A stretch of 64,000 nucleotides of DNA from Oceanihabitans sp. IOP_32. GTDB taxonomy: Bacteria > Bacteroidota > Bacteroidia > Flavobacteriales > Flavobacteriaceae. Where the stretch lies: NCBI RefSeq assembly GCF_009498295.1, contig NZ_CP040813.1, positions 2,363,001 through 2,427,000 on the forward strand. The letters run 5' to 3'. A model generated the notes under the pieces. It had not been told where the DNA came from and searched no databases. It worked only from the letters and a program-made list of their open reading frames with translations. Below, one piece after another: positions 28,811 to 38,146 of the stretch (position 1 is its first letter; every line of letters starts with the position of its first letter). The translations under genes were made by a program, and so were the position numbers.

Positions 28811-28959
28811 TTATTATATTAGATTTATTAGTTGCATCACGCAAATTATGCAATGGTTTTGTATATTGAAACGGTAATAGCTGTGGTTTACGATGTTTAA
28901 CTCGACTATTCGTTTTCTAATGTTCTGAAAACGTGATGGTTGCAGATGTTTTATTAACT

Positions 28960-30519
28960 ATGATGAAAGAGCAAAAAGATAATTTATTTATATTGGTAAA
29001 GTCGTTGTCTAAGTCTGAAAAAAGACAATTTAAACTTTATGTGGGCAGATTGGGTGTAAACGAAGATTCGAAGTTTCTGATGCTTTTCAATATTCTTGAT
29101 AAGCTTTCAGTTTATGATGAATCTGTTATTTTAAAAAAAGGAATTGTAAAAAAACAACAACTTTCTAATTTAAAAGCCCATTTATATAAACAAATTCTTA
29201 TTAGTTTAAGATTAAATCCTTCGCATAAAAATATTAGGATTCAAATACGCGAGCAGCTTGATTTTGCGACTATCTTGTATCATAAAGGCCTTTATAAGCA
29301 AAGCCTAAAAATTTTAGATAAGGCTAAAACCTTGGCCATTACCAACGAAGAAAAAAACATTGCTTACGAGATTGTAGAACTTGAAAAAGTTATAGAGTCT
29401 CAATATATTACAAGGAGCTTGAGTACTAGAGCAGACGAGTTAATTGCTCAGGCTAAAGACCTTAGTTTACAAAATGTTTTAGCCAGCAAGTTGTCTAATT
29501 TATCATTAGAATTGTACGGTTTGTTTTTAAAAACGGGCTATGTAAAAAACGATACTGAGCACAAACGCGTGACCCAATATTTTTACGATAGACTACCCGA
29601 ATACGATTTACATAAAATGGGCTTTAGGGAGAAATTGTGGCTTTATAAAGCGCATTTGTGGTATAGTTTCTTAACCCTAGACTTTATAGCATGTTATAAA
29701 TACGCCTCTAAATGGGTGGCACTTTTTTATGAAAACAAGGATATGATTATCTTAAATCCCGTATTTTTTTTAAAAGGGAATCATTATCTGTTAGAGGCCT
29801 TGTTTTACTTAAGGCATTACAAGAAATTTAAAGAAACACTATTTAATTTAGAGGAAATTACCAAAGAAAAATGGTTCCCTTTAGACGATAATAACGAAAG
29901 CTTGGCCTTCTTATATATAAATAATAATAAGTTTAATTTACATTTTATTGAGGGTGATTTTAAACAAGGTTTACCATTAATAGATAACGTTTTAAAACAA
30001 TTAGAGAAGTATAAAAACCGTATAGACGAGCATCATGTCATGGTTTTTTATTACAAGATTGCCAGTATGTATTTTGGTGCAGGCGAAAATGAAAAGTGTA
30101 TCGTATTCTTAGAAAAAATAATCAACAATAAATCACTTCAAATGCGAGCAGATTTATTGAGTTTTTCAAGAATATTAAATCTAGTAGCGCATTACGAAGC
30201 TGGACTTGATTACAACTTAGATGTGTTAATAAAAAGCACCTATAAGTTTTTAATTAAAATGGAAGATTTGTATGACGTACAAAAGGAGTTTATTAAGTTT
30301 CTTAGAGGATTAGGCGATATTTATCCACAAGAGGTTAAAGCGGCATTTATAGAGTTGCACAAAAAATTAAAGCAGTTTGAACACGACCCTTACCAAAGTA
30401 GGGCATTCCTTTATCTAGATATTATTTCCTGGTTGGAGTCTAAGATTGAAAACAAACCCATAGATGTGATTATTAGAAATAAGTTTGAAAGTCAGGTTTT
30501 GAAAACTACTTTTAATTAG
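28960..30519 (+). CDS. Uncharacterised alpha-helical (TPR-like) protein
   Basis: I do not recognise a named family. The ~520-residue soluble protein has no signal peptide or membrane segment. It begins KEQKDNLFILVKSLSKSEKRQFKLYVGR and continues as regular amphipathic helices, with repeat-like pairs such as YHKGLYKQSLKILDKAKTLA and later FHIEGDFKQGLPLIDNVLKQLEKY, consistent with a TPR-type solenoid. Start choice is uncertain among a GTG (28933) and ATGs at 28936, 28960 and 28963. It is divergent from leuA, separated by about 150 bases; no functional partner is evident. Confidence 0.7.
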   Translation: MMKEQKDNLFILVKSLSKSEKRQFKLYVGRLGVNEDSKFLMLFNILDKLSVYDESVILKKGIVKKQQLSNLKAHLYKQILISLRLNPSHKNIRIQIREQLDFATILYHKGLYKQSLKILDKAKTLAITNEEKNIAYEIVELEKVIESQYITRSLSTRADELIAQAKDLSLQNVLASKLSNLSLELYGLFLKTGYVKNDTEHKRVTQYFYDRLPEYDLHKMGFREKLWLYKAHLWYSFLTLDFIACYKYASKWVALFYENKDMIILNPVFFLKGNHYLLEALFYLRHYKKFKETLFNLEEITKEKWFPLDDNNESLAFLYINNNKFNLHFIEGDFKQGLPLIDNVLKQLEKYKNRIDEHHVMVFYYKIASMYFGAGENEKCIVFLEKIINNKSLQMRADLLSFSRILNLVAHYEAGLDYNLDVLIKSTYKFLIKMEDLYDVQKEFIKFLRGLGDIYPQEVKAAFIELHKKLKQFEHDPYQSRAFLYLDIISWLESKIENKPIDVIIRNKFESQVLKTTFN

Positions 30520-30688
30520 AACTCCTTTTTATCTTCTTAGCCATTTTAAATAGTGATAAAAACGAATGGGTATGCTTATCAAAGTATCGTTTCGAATGTG
30601 GTTTGCGTTTGTAATTAATTCTTAAGGAAAACCTAATTTTCAAAAAAAGTCAAAAAAAATTAGGATATTAACTTTTTCTAACTGAATA

Positions 30689-30716
30689 TTTGTAAACACA
30701 AAGTTCAATAACTTAT
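30689..30716 (+). promoter_or_regulatory. Weak promoter candidate for the metY transcript
   Basis: TTTG at 30689-30692 and TAACTTAT at 30709-30716, spaced by 16 bases, resemble the Bacteroidota -33/-7 pattern imperfectly. It lies just before the SAM riboswitch at 30723, where a promoter is expected. Confidence 0.3.
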
Positions 30717-30722
30717 TGAAAT

Positions 30723-30837
30723 GTTATCAAGAAAGGTGGAGGGATAGACCCTGTGAAGCCTTAGCAACCCTTTATACGTAAAGAAGGTGCTAAATTCTAC
30801 TTAATACTCATATCATTTGAAGTTTAAGATAGATAAC
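30723..30837 (+). ncRNA. SAM-I (S-box) riboswitch before metY
   Basis: The P1 stem is GTTATC (30723-30728) with GATAAC (30832-30837). Between them are the S-box hallmarks: TCAAGAAAGGTGGAGGGA, GACCCTGTGAAGCCTTAGCAACCC and GAAGGTGCTAAATTC. This aptamer binds S-adenosylmethionine and is expected to switch the metY-osmC-(metX-AK-HSD) transcript off when SAM is high. A terminator-like stem follows directly. Confidence 0.93.
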
Positions 30838-30841
30838 CAAC

Positions 30842-30874
30842 AAAATTACTTTCTGTAATTTTTATATTTCTTTT
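30842..30874 (+). terminator. Expression-platform terminator of the first SAM riboswitch
   Basis: AAAATTAC (30842-30849) pairs with GTAATTTT (30855-30862) across a TTTCT loop and is followed by a T-rich tract. It sits between the aptamer and metY and is the likely off-state terminator. Confidence 0.6.
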
Positions 30875-30960
30875 TAACATTTTTCTATTAAGTATGCCTT
30901 TTAAAGGTGCATTTTGACTTTTGGTTTAATTATTTATTAACTCAAAAAAAAATTAGAAAA

Positions 30961-32235
30961 ATGAGTACACACAAATTAGCAACAAACGCATTACATGCTG
31001 GCCATGATGTAAGTAAAAACGGAGGAACAAGAGCAGTGCCTATTTATCAAACAACCTCTTATGTTTTTGATAACTCAGAGCATGCCGCAAATCTTTTTTC
31101 TTTAAAAGAATTAGGTTTTATTTACACCCGTTTAAACAATCCCACAAATCAAATTTTACAAGAACGTTTGGCCGCTGTCGAGGGCGGTATTGGCGCCGTA
31201 GTTTTTGCTTCGGGAACAGCTGCTATTGCCACAGGATTATTAACACTTTTAAAAGCAGGCGACCATATTGTAGCTTCTAGTAGTTTGTATGGCGGTACCT
31301 ACAATTTACTTAGTGTAACACTTCCAAGATTGGGCATAACAACCACGTTTGTTGATGCTTCTAAACCTGAGAATTTTGCTGATGCGGTAAAAGACAATAC
31401 CCGTGCTTTCTTTGTAGAGTCTTTAGGAAATCCCAAACTTGACGTTTTAGATTTAGAAGCTATTTCTACTCAGGCCAAAAAAGCCGAAGTTCCTTTTATT
31501 GTTGATAATACGGTGGCTACTCCGGCCTTATTAAACCCTATTAAGCACGGTGCCAACATTGTGATTCACTCCCTTACAAAATATATTGGCGGACAAGGCA
31601 CATCGCTTGGAGGTGCCATTATAGATGCTGGTACATTTAATTGGGCCAATGGTAAATTTCCAGAGTTTACCGAGCCTTCTGCGGGTTATCACGGCTTAAA
31701 ATATCATGAAACCTTAGGCGCGGCATCTTATACCTTTAAATTAATTTTAGAGGGTTTAAGAGATTTTGGTGGAGCTTTAAGTCCAACAAATGCTTTTAAT
31801 ATTATTCAAGGATTAGAAACTTTGCCAGTGCGTATTCAAAAACACTCTGAAAACGCTTTGGCCTTGGCAAAATGGTTGGAAGAACAAGAGGAAGTGGCTT
31901 GGGTAAATTATCCCGGATTAGAAAGTAGTAAATACAAAGCTTTGGCAGATAAGTATTTACCAAAAGGGCAGAGTGGAATCGTAACCTTTGGGCCTAAAAA
32001 AGGATTTGAAGCGGCAAAAAAGATAGCAGATAATACGAAGCTTTTTTCATTATTAGCCAATATTGGAGACACCAAGTCTTTAATTATTCATCCAGCAAGT
32101 ACCACGCACCAACAGCTAGACGAGGCAGAACAGAACAGTGCTGGGGTAAGTCAAGATTTAATTAGACTATCTGTTGGAATTGAAGATTTAGAAGATTTAA
32201 AAGCCGATTTAAAAGCAGCCTTTTCACAATTGTAA
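30961..32235 (+). CDS. metY: O-acetylhomoserine sulfhydrylase (O-acetylhomoserine aminocarboxypropyltransferase)
   Basis: PLP enzyme that replaces the acetyl group of O-acetylhomoserine with sulfide to give homocysteine directly. I start at ATG 30961 (MSTHKLATNALHAGHD) because the 18 upstream in-frame residues look untranslated. The ~424 residues include the SYVFDNSEHAANLFSLKELGFIYTR segment characteristic of the MetY group and the Schiff-base lysine in VIHSLTKYIGGQG. It is the first gene under the SAM riboswitch. A second, distinct homolog (metZ) lies 4 kb downstream. Confidence 0.92.
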   Translation: MSTHKLATNALHAGHDVSKNGGTRAVPIYQTTSYVFDNSEHAANLFSLKELGFIYTRLNNPTNQILQERLAAVEGGIGAVVFASGTAAIATGLLTLLKAGDHIVASSSLYGGTYNLLSVTLPRLGITTTFVDASKPENFADAVKDNTRAFFVESLGNPKLDVLDLEAISTQAKKAEVPFIVDNTVATPALLNPIKHGANIVIHSLTKYIGGQGTSLGGAIIDAGTFNWANGKFPEFTEPSAGYHGLKYHETLGAASYTFKLILEGLRDFGGALSPTNAFNIIQGLETLPVRIQKHSENALALAKWLEEQEEVAWVNYPGLESSKYKALADKYLPKGQSGIVTFGPKKGFEAAKKIADNTKLFSLLANIGDTKSLIIHPASTTHQQLDEAEQNSAGVSQDLIRLSVGIEDLEDLKADLKAAFSQL

Positions 32236-32248
32236 AAAATTAATAATT

Positions 32249-32704
32249 ATGAGTGATGTCGTATTTAAAGTTGCAGGAGAAAGTGCTTCTCCTGCAAAAT
32301 TTATAGCAAAAACTAGGGGTTTTGAAATGGTGGTAGATGAACCAGAAAACCTTGGTGGTACTAATGAAGGCGCAAATCCTGTGGAGTATATTTTAGCAGG
32401 CTTAGCCGGTTGTATAAATGTTGTAGGGCATATAGTAGCTAAAGAAATGGGGTTTGTAATTCACAATTTAAAAATTGAAGTTGAAGGAAATCTAAATCCA
32501 AATAAACTATTTGCACTGTCGAATGAAGACAGAGCTGGTTTTAAACAAATTAGCTTAAGGTTAAGTCCAAAAACAGAGGCTTCTGAAGACATATTGGCTA
32601 AGTGGTTAGAACGTGTGAATGAAAGGTGCCCAGTGAAAGATAATTTAATGCACGTTACCCCAGTCCGCATCGAATTAGAGCAACAATACGCGATTAAAAC
32701 TTAA
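32249..32704 (+). CDS. OsmC family protein
   Basis: A 151-residue member of the OsmC/Ohr fold, cytosolic. The two redox-active cysteine positions of the family are visible: GCINVVGH (about residue 57) and ERCPVKDNL (about residue 130). Members act as thiol peroxidases against organic peroxides, though this SAM-riboswitch neighbourhood suggests a role linked to sulfur or methionine metabolism. It starts 13 bases after metY and is presumably co-transcribed with it. Confidence 0.88.
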   Translation: MSDVVFKVAGESASPAKFIAKTRGFEMVVDEPENLGGTNEGANPVEYILAGLAGCINVVGHIVAKEMGFVIHNLKIEVEGNLNPNKLFALSNEDRAGFKQISLRLSPKTEASEDILAKWLERVNERCPVKDNLMHVTPVRIELEQQYAIKT

Positions 32705-32726
32705 AAAATCGTTTTAAGTTTATATT

Positions 32727-32891
32727 TAGTGTCTGGACAAAAACATAGCAAAATTAAATTTGTTTCTTTTTGCGTCCTCCCAGTTTGTTTTTAATCGCTT
32801 GATGCTAAGACATCAACTCATAAAAACTAAACTAAAACGACATCAAAAATAATTCAAATTATAAAAACCGTCTGTTTCCGACCAGACACTA
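32727..32891. mobile_element. Candidate MITE: short element with terminal inverted repeats and TA flanks
   Basis: TAGTGTCTGG at 32727-32736 is the exact reverse complement of CCAGACACTA at 32882-32891. The similarity runs inward past the perfect part (a/tC..AAAC on both ends). If the outer TA is a target duplication, the element is about 161 bases with GTGTCTGG termini, as for TA-inserting elements. The inside is AT-rich and codes for nothing. It lies between the osmC-like gene and the MetX-AK-HSD fusion, within one transcription unit. Confidence 0.5.
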
Positions 32892-32931
32892 TTTTAAATA
32901 ACAAGCAAAGGGTAGGCTAATTCGTGAAAAA

Positions 32932-35900
32932 ATGGAAAACAACTTACAACATATCAAGATAAAGGATTATATCACCGAATCTGGTGTTAAAACTCAGGAG
33001 CTCAATTTAAGTTATCAGGTTTTTGGTCAACCATTGGACACAGCACCAATAGTTTTAATTAACCATGCCTTAACTGGCAATAGTGAAGTCGCTGGAAAAA
33101 ATGGATGGTGGTCCGATCTAATAGGTCAAAACAAAGTTATAGATACCAATTTTTATTCGGTATTGGCTTTTAATATTCCTGGTAATGGTTTTGATGGGTT
33201 TATTATTGAAAACTACAAAGATTTTGTAGCAAGAGATGTTGCCAATTTATTTTTGCTTGGCCTGGAGAGGTTAAAAATACAAAAACTTTTTGCGGTTATA
33301 GGTGGCTCTTTAGGAGGTGGTATTTCATGGGAAATGGCAGTAATTAAACCCGATTTCACCGAGCATTTAATTCCTGTTGCAACCGACTGGAAATCGACAG
33401 ACTGGTTATTGGCCAATTGCCAAATTCAAGAACAGTTTTTGTTAAATTCTAAAAATCCCGTTCACGATGCACGCATGCATGCCATGCTTTGCTATCGTAC
33501 GCCAGAGTCTTTTAAGGAACGTTTCCAGCGTTCAAAAAATGAGGATTTAGAAATATTTAATGTAGAAAGTTGGTTGCTTCATCACGGGAATAAATTGCAA
33601 GAGCGTTTTCAGCTTTCGGCCTATAAATTAATGAATCAGTTGTTAAGAACTATCGATGTGACTAAAAATAGAAAAGACGATTTTAACGTACTGGAAAATA
33701 TTAAGGCCAATATTCATATTATTGGGGTCGATTCCGATTTGTTTTTTACCGCCGAAGAAAACAGGCAAACCCATAAGCAGCTGGCCCTTACACATCCTAA
33801 TGTAACGTATAGCGAAATTAATTCGGTACATGGTCACGATGCCTTTTTAATTGAATACGAGCAACTAGAAAGAATAATTGAAGGCATTTTTGTGCCCAAT
33901 TCTAAAGCCAAAAAATTGAAAGTTTTAAAGTTTGGTGGAAAATCTCTCGCCAATGGAGACGGGCTAAACCAGGTGCTTTCTATTATTAAGAATAAAACAA
34001 ACGCGGGCGAGAAGATAGCCGTCGTGGTGTCTGCTAGAGGGCAAGCAACCAACGAGTTAGAGGCTATTTTGAGTCAGGCCGTAAGTGGTGAAGATTATCA
34101 AGAGGCTTTAAATGCTTTTAAAGCTTATCAAAAAGCGCCTGTGCCAACCATTGATTTTTCTCAAGAGTTTTCAAGACTAGACAAACTGTTTGAGGGCGTG
34201 GGTTTACTGCGCGATTGCAGTAAAAAAACCAAAGATGAAATTTTAGCGCATGGTGAGTTATTATCCATTAAATTAGTATCAGAATTACTGAATAAAAGCG
34301 GCGTAAAAGCGCAAGCAACAGACTCGAGAAAATTAATAGTAACAGATGATGATTTTGGTAATGCGCAACCCATTTCTAAAGACACTAAAGAAAATATAAC
34401 GCATTATTTTAAATTAAAAAATAATGAAACTATAAGTATTTTTAGTGGTTTTATTGCTTCAAATTCCAAAGGAGAAACCACCACCTTGGGGCGAAATGGC
34501 AGTAACTATTCGGCGGCTTTATTGGCAAATTATTTAGATGCCGAAGAGCTTCAAAACTACACCCATGTAAATGGGATTTATACGGCAAATCCAGATTTGG
34601 TTGCCGATGCTCAAAAAATTAGAACCTTATCTTTTGGCGAAGCTAACGAGCTGGCAAACTTTGGTACAAACGTGCTACACGCAAAAACCATCATTCCTTT
34701 AGTAGAAAAAAACATTAATCTTCGTATTTTAAATACGTTTAACCCCGACGATGAAGGTACGCTAATTACGGCTAAACCAAGCTCTAAAGAAGCCACCTCA
34801 TTATCGGTTTTAGACCATGTGGCCTTGTTAAATTTAGAGGGTCGTGGGTTGCTAGGTAAAATTGGAGTGGATGCTAGAATCTTTGGTGCTTTGGGGAACC
34901 AGGGTATTAGCGTGAGTATAATCTCTCAAGGCTCATCAGAACGAGGTATTGGCTTGGTTATAGAGGCAGACAAAGCTGCATTGGCCGTAAAAGCTCTAGA
35001 GCGCGAATTTGAAACTGATTTTTACTCGCAAGACGTGAGCAGAATTGAAGTGATTGATGATGTTTCGGTTATTTCTATTGTGGGTATCGAGTTGAGTTCC
35101 TTCCATAAACCATTCAATGCCTTAATTAAAAACCAAATTACGCCTTTGTTATTTAACAATGCCGTTACGGGTAGAAATGTGAGTTTGGTGGTAAGAAAAA
35201 ACCAATTAAGCAAAGCCCTTAATGTTATTCATGGCGAAGTTTTTGGCGTCTCAAAAAAGATAAATATTGCTATTTTTGGTCATGGAGGGGTAGGAGGTGC
35301 TCTAATTCATCAGATTTTAAAATCTAAAGCCGAGATAGAAAAACGCAAAGGCATCAGTTTAAATGTGTTTGCCATTGCAAATTCAAAACATGTCGTATTA
35401 AATAACAATGGCATTCACAATAATTGGGAAGACTTATTAAAGACATCTACTGGTAAAAGTCATGTTCAGGATATTATCGCTTTCGCGGAAACACATCATT
35501 TAGAAAACTTAATTGCCGTCGATAATACGGCGAGTACAGATTTTTATAAAAATTATATCCCTCTAGTTGAAGCGGGTTTCGATTTGGTATCTTCTAACAA
35601 AATTGCCAATACCATTTCGCATGAGTATTACTCCAATTTAAGGAAACATTTAAAAGAAAATAATAAGCAATATTTGTACGAAACCACGGTTGGCGCAGGT
35701 TTGCCCTTAATCGATACCATTAAATTATTACATGAGTCTGGAGAGAATATTACTAGAATTCGAGGGGTGTTTTCGGGCACTCTAAGTTATCTGTTTAATA
35801 CGTTCTCTTTAGAGGATAAACCGTTTAGTCAAATTATTAAAGAAACCATCGATAAAGGCTTTACCGAGCCCGATCCGCGTGAGGATTTTTCTGGAAATGA

Positions 35901-36333
35901 TGTAGCCAGAAAGTTATTAATTCTTGCTAGAGAATTGGATTTGCAAAACGAATTTGAAGATGTTGAGGTGTTGAATTTAATACCAGAAGCCTATCAAAAT
36001 ATCCCTTTAGAATCTTTTTTAACACAATTACAGGTTTTAGATAGTCCTTATCAAAAAATAAAGGACAATCAAGAGCCCGGACATGTATTGCGCTATGTTG
36101 GCGATTTATCTGGCGATTTATCTCAAGATAAAGGGGTTTTAGAAGTAAAATTGGTGTCTGTTCCAGAAGACAGTACCTTAGGTCATGTAAAAGGCAGTGA
36201 TGCCATTTTTGAAATTTTCACAGAGTCTTATGGCGAGCAACCCATAGTTATACAAGGTGCAGGTGCAGGAGCTCAGGTTACAGCACGTGGGGTTTTTGGT
36301 GATATTTTAAGGTTGTCAAAACACATAGATTAG
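32932..36333 (+). CDS. Trifunctional homoserine O-acetyltransferase-like / aspartate kinase / homoserine dehydrogenase
   Basis: One 1133-residue frame carries three enzymes. Residues ~1-325 form a MetX-type alpha/beta hydrolase with the nucleophile elbow GGSLGG (Ser126), acid Asp269 (GVDSDLFF) and His302 (GHDAFL), so the triad is intact. Residues ~329-620 are aspartate kinase (KFGGKS, then FGTNVLHAKT), and ~625-770 carry the ACT-type regulatory repeat. Residues ~775-1133 are homoserine dehydrogenase (IAIFGHGGVGGALI; GAGLPLIDTI; FTEPDPREDFSGNDVARK). Together they take aspartate toward homoserine and acyl-homoserine. It lies under the SAM riboswitch, after the MITE. The kinase motif reads KFGGKS rather than KFGGTS. 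Confidence 0.93.
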   Translation: MENNLQHIKIKDYITESGVKTQELNLSYQVFGQPLDTAPIVLINHALTGNSEVAGKNGWWSDLIGQNKVIDTNFYSVLAFNIPGNGFDGFIIENYKDFVARDVANLFLLGLERLKIQKLFAVIGGSLGGGISWEMAVIKPDFTEHLIPVATDWKSTDWLLANCQIQEQFLLNSKNPVHDARMHAMLCYRTPESFKERFQRSKNEDLEIFNVESWLLHHGNKLQERFQLSAYKLMNQLLRTIDVTKNRKDDFNVLENIKANIHIIGVDSDLFFTAEENRQTHKQLALTHPNVTYSEINSVHGHDAFLIEYEQLERIIEGIFVPNSKAKKLKVLKFGGKSLANGDGLNQVLSIIKNKTNAGEKIAVVVSARGQATNELEAILSQAVSGEDYQEALNAFKAYQKAPVPTIDFSQEFSRLDKLFEGVGLLRDCSKKTKDEILAHGELLSIKLVSELLNKSGVKAQATDSRKLIVTDDDFGNAQPISKDTKENITHYFKLKNNETISIFSGFIASNSKGETTTLGRNGSNYSAALLANYLDAEELQNYTHVNGIYTANPDLVADAQKIRTLSFGEANELANFGTNVLHAKTIIPLVEKNINLRILNTFNPDDEGTLITAKPSSKEATSLSVLDHVALLNLEGRGLLGKIGVDARIFGALGNQGISVSIISQGSSERGIGLVIEADKAALAVKALEREFETDFYSQDVSRIEVIDDVSVISIVGIELSSFHKPFNALIKNQITPLLFNNAVTGRNVSLVVRKNQLSKALNVIHGEVFGVSKKINIAIFGHGGVGGALIHQILKSKAEIEKRKGISLNVFAIANSKHVVLNNNGIHNNWEDLLKTSTGKSHVQDIIAFAETHHLENLIAVDNTASTDFYKNYIPLVEAGFDLVSSNKIANTISHEYYSNLRKHLKENNKQYLYETTVGAGLPLIDTIKLLHESGENITRIRGVFSGTLSYLFNTFSLEDKPFSQIIKETIDKGFTEPDPREDFSGNDVARKLLILARELDLQNEFEDVEVLNLIPEAYQNIPLESFLTQLQVLDSPYQKIKDNQEPGHVLRYVGDLSGDLSQDKGVLEVKLVSVPEDSTLGHVKGSDAIFEIFTESYGEQPIVIQGAGAGAQVTARGVFGDILRLSKHID

Positions 36334-36439
36334 AGTTTAAACGCGATGTTCAATACTTCTAAAATTTTGTTTTAAGAATTATTTTTTTATTATTACACAA
36401 ATTAAAAATACGCGTGTTCGTGGGGAAAAAACAATAAAT

Positions 36440-37609
36440 ATGAAAAAGAAACAGTTTGAAACCGAAGCTATACGCACCCAACTAAATAGGAGTGAGTTTT
36501 TAGAGCATTCCAATCCGTTATACTTAACATCGAGCTTTATCTTTGAAGATGCCGAAGACATGCGGGCGTCGTTTAGTGAAGAAAAAGAGCGTAATATTTA
36601 CAGTCGTTTTTCAAACCCAAATACTTCAGAGTTTGTCGATAAAATTTGCAAAATGGAAGGTGCAGAAAGCGGTTACGCTTTTGCAACGGGAATGGCCGCG
36701 GTGTTTTCAACCTTTGCAGCCTTGTTAAATAGTGGTGATCATATTGTTTCGGCGCGTTCTGTCTTTGGGTCTACCCACACGCTTTTTACAAAAATATTAC
36801 CAAAATGGGGTATTGAAACGAGTTACTTCGACATTAATAAACCCAATACGATTGAAGATTTTATCACTTCAAATACTAAAATCCTCTATGCCGAATCGCC
36901 TACAAACCCAGCAATCGATATTATAGATTTAGAGTTATTAGGCAGCATTGCGAAAAAGCATAATTTAATATTAGTTATCGATAATTGTTTTGCCACGCCA
37001 TATTTACAACAACCTATAAAATACGGAGCTCATTTAGTAATTCACAGTGCGACAAAGTTAATTGATGGTCAAGGCCGAGTTTTAGGTGGTGTAACAGTGG
37101 GGAACGCCAAACTAATTCGAGAGATTTATTTATTTGCCAGAAATACAGGGCCTGCCTTATCGCCATTTAATGCATGGACTTTGTCTAAAAGTTTAGAAAC
37201 ACTAGCCGTAAGAGTAGATAGGCATTGCGAAAATGCTTTAAAAGTGGCTGAATTTTTAGAACAGCATCCTAAAGTAAATTGGGTGAAATATCCGTTTTTA
37301 AAATCGCATCCCCAATATGAAGTAGCTAAAAAACAGATGAAACTTGGCGGAAACATTGTGGCTTTTGAAATTAAAGGCGGTATCGCCGCAGGCATTAAGT
37401 TTTTAAACACTATTAAAATGTGCTCGCTATCGGCAAACTTAGGAGATACCAGAACCATTGTTACCCATCCTGCATCTACAACACACAGTAAACTGGCGGA
37501 CGCAGATAAATTAGAGGTTAATATTACAGATGGCTTGGTGCGCATTTCGGTGGGCTTAGAACATGTCGATGATATAATTCTAGATTTAGAGCAAGCCTTA
37601 AACTCATAA
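36440..37609 (+). CDS. metZ: O-succinylhomoserine sulfhydrylase / trans-sulfuration family PLP enzyme
   Basis: The 389-residue protein is of the Cys/Met metabolism PLP family. The cofactor region is YAFATGMAAVFSTFAALLNSGDH; the Schiff-base lysine lies in VIHSATKLIDGQGRVLGG. The NIYSRFSNPNTSEF segment and overall length fit the MetZ group rather than MetY, whose large insert is missing here. Likely reaction: O-acylhomoserine plus sulfide to homocysteine. Cystathionine gamma-synthase or a lyase is possible. It follows the fusion gene by 106 bases, just before the sulfate-assimilation promoter. Confidence 0.85.
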   Translation: MKKKQFETEAIRTQLNRSEFLEHSNPLYLTSSFIFEDAEDMRASFSEEKERNIYSRFSNPNTSEFVDKICKMEGAESGYAFATGMAAVFSTFAALLNSGDHIVSARSVFGSTHTLFTKILPKWGIETSYFDINKPNTIEDFITSNTKILYAESPTNPAIDIIDLELLGSIAKKHNLILVIDNCFATPYLQQPIKYGAHLVIHSATKLIDGQGRVLGGVTVGNAKLIREIYLFARNTGPALSPFNAWTLSKSLETLAVRVDRHCENALKVAEFLEQHPKVNWVKYPFLKSHPQYEVAKKQMKLGGNIVAFEIKGGIAAGIKFLNTIKMCSLSANLGDTRTIVTHPASTTHSKLADADKLEVNITDGLVRISVGLEHVDDIILDLEQALNS

Positions 37610-37774
37610 ATTAATTTTAGTACAGTAAAGTTTAAACGCTAATTTACAGGACAAAGGCCGTTAAGTTTAAAGTTTAAAAGTTAATAAATTCATAAAAGTT
37701 ATAAAATTTTCTTCATTTATTTTGATTTTCAACGATTAAAGTCCCTTTTTCTTCTTTAAAGTGGATAAATATGT

Positions 37775-37803
37775 TTTGTATTGGTAAATATATTTTACAT
37801 TTG
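37775..37803 (+). promoter_or_regulatory. Bacteroidota-type promoter for the sulfate-assimilation genes
   Basis: TTTG at 37775-37778 and TACATTTG at 37796-37803 (full match to TAnnTTTG), separated by 17 bases. It lies 44 bases before the DUF2061 start and fits the -33/-7 elements read by the primary sigma factor of this phylum. Confidence 0.65.
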
Positions 37804-37846
37804 TACCCCTAATAAGTTTGAAAGGGAGAATTAAAAATGAGACTGA

Positions 37847-38146
37847 ATGATTATTGATGCTATTTTTAGTAGAAAGAATAAAAATGTTAAAGTGACAGAT
37901 ATAAATAATTCAACTGAAAATGATGTAGGCAAAAAAACCAATAAATCCGAAGAGAAAGTCACACGAAGTTTGGCTAAAACCATTAGTTGGAGAATTATTG
38001 GTACGCTAGATACCTTAATTTTGTCTTGGTTAATTACAGGAGAAGTTGTTATGGCGTTTACAATAGCATCAGTCGAATTTGGATCAAAATTGATATTGTA
38101 TTTCTTTCACGAGCGTGTTTGGAATATTATAAAATGGGGAAAGTAA
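37847..38146 (+). CDS. DUF2061 small membrane protein
   Basis: A 99-residue protein. The N-terminal ~40 residues are charged and low-complexity. The rest is the DUF2061 domain: SLAKTISWRIIGTLDTLILSWLITGE, then FTIASVEFGSKLILYFFHERVWNIIKWGK, giving two hydrophobic segments and the FFHERVW signature. The stop codon overlaps the cysH start by one base (TAATG), so it is translationally coupled to cysH. DUF2061 genes next to cysteine genes are familiar in this group, but the function is unknown; a role in sulfur uptake is a guess. Confidence 0.85.
   Translation: MIIDAIFSRKNKNVKVTDINNSTENDVGKKTNKSEEKVTRSLAKTISWRIIGTLDTLILSWLITGEVVMAFTIASVEFGSKLILYFFHERVWNIIKWGK

Noticed and set aside
28814-28837. 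Seven-codon minus-strand frame (MQLINLI) before leuA as a leucine leader
   Set aside because: Too short, AT-rich and only two Leu codons; chance is likely.
37987-38145. N-terminal extension of cysH over DUF2061
   Set aside because: It reads DUF2061 out of frame; the TAATG junction at 38144-38148 gives the natural start.
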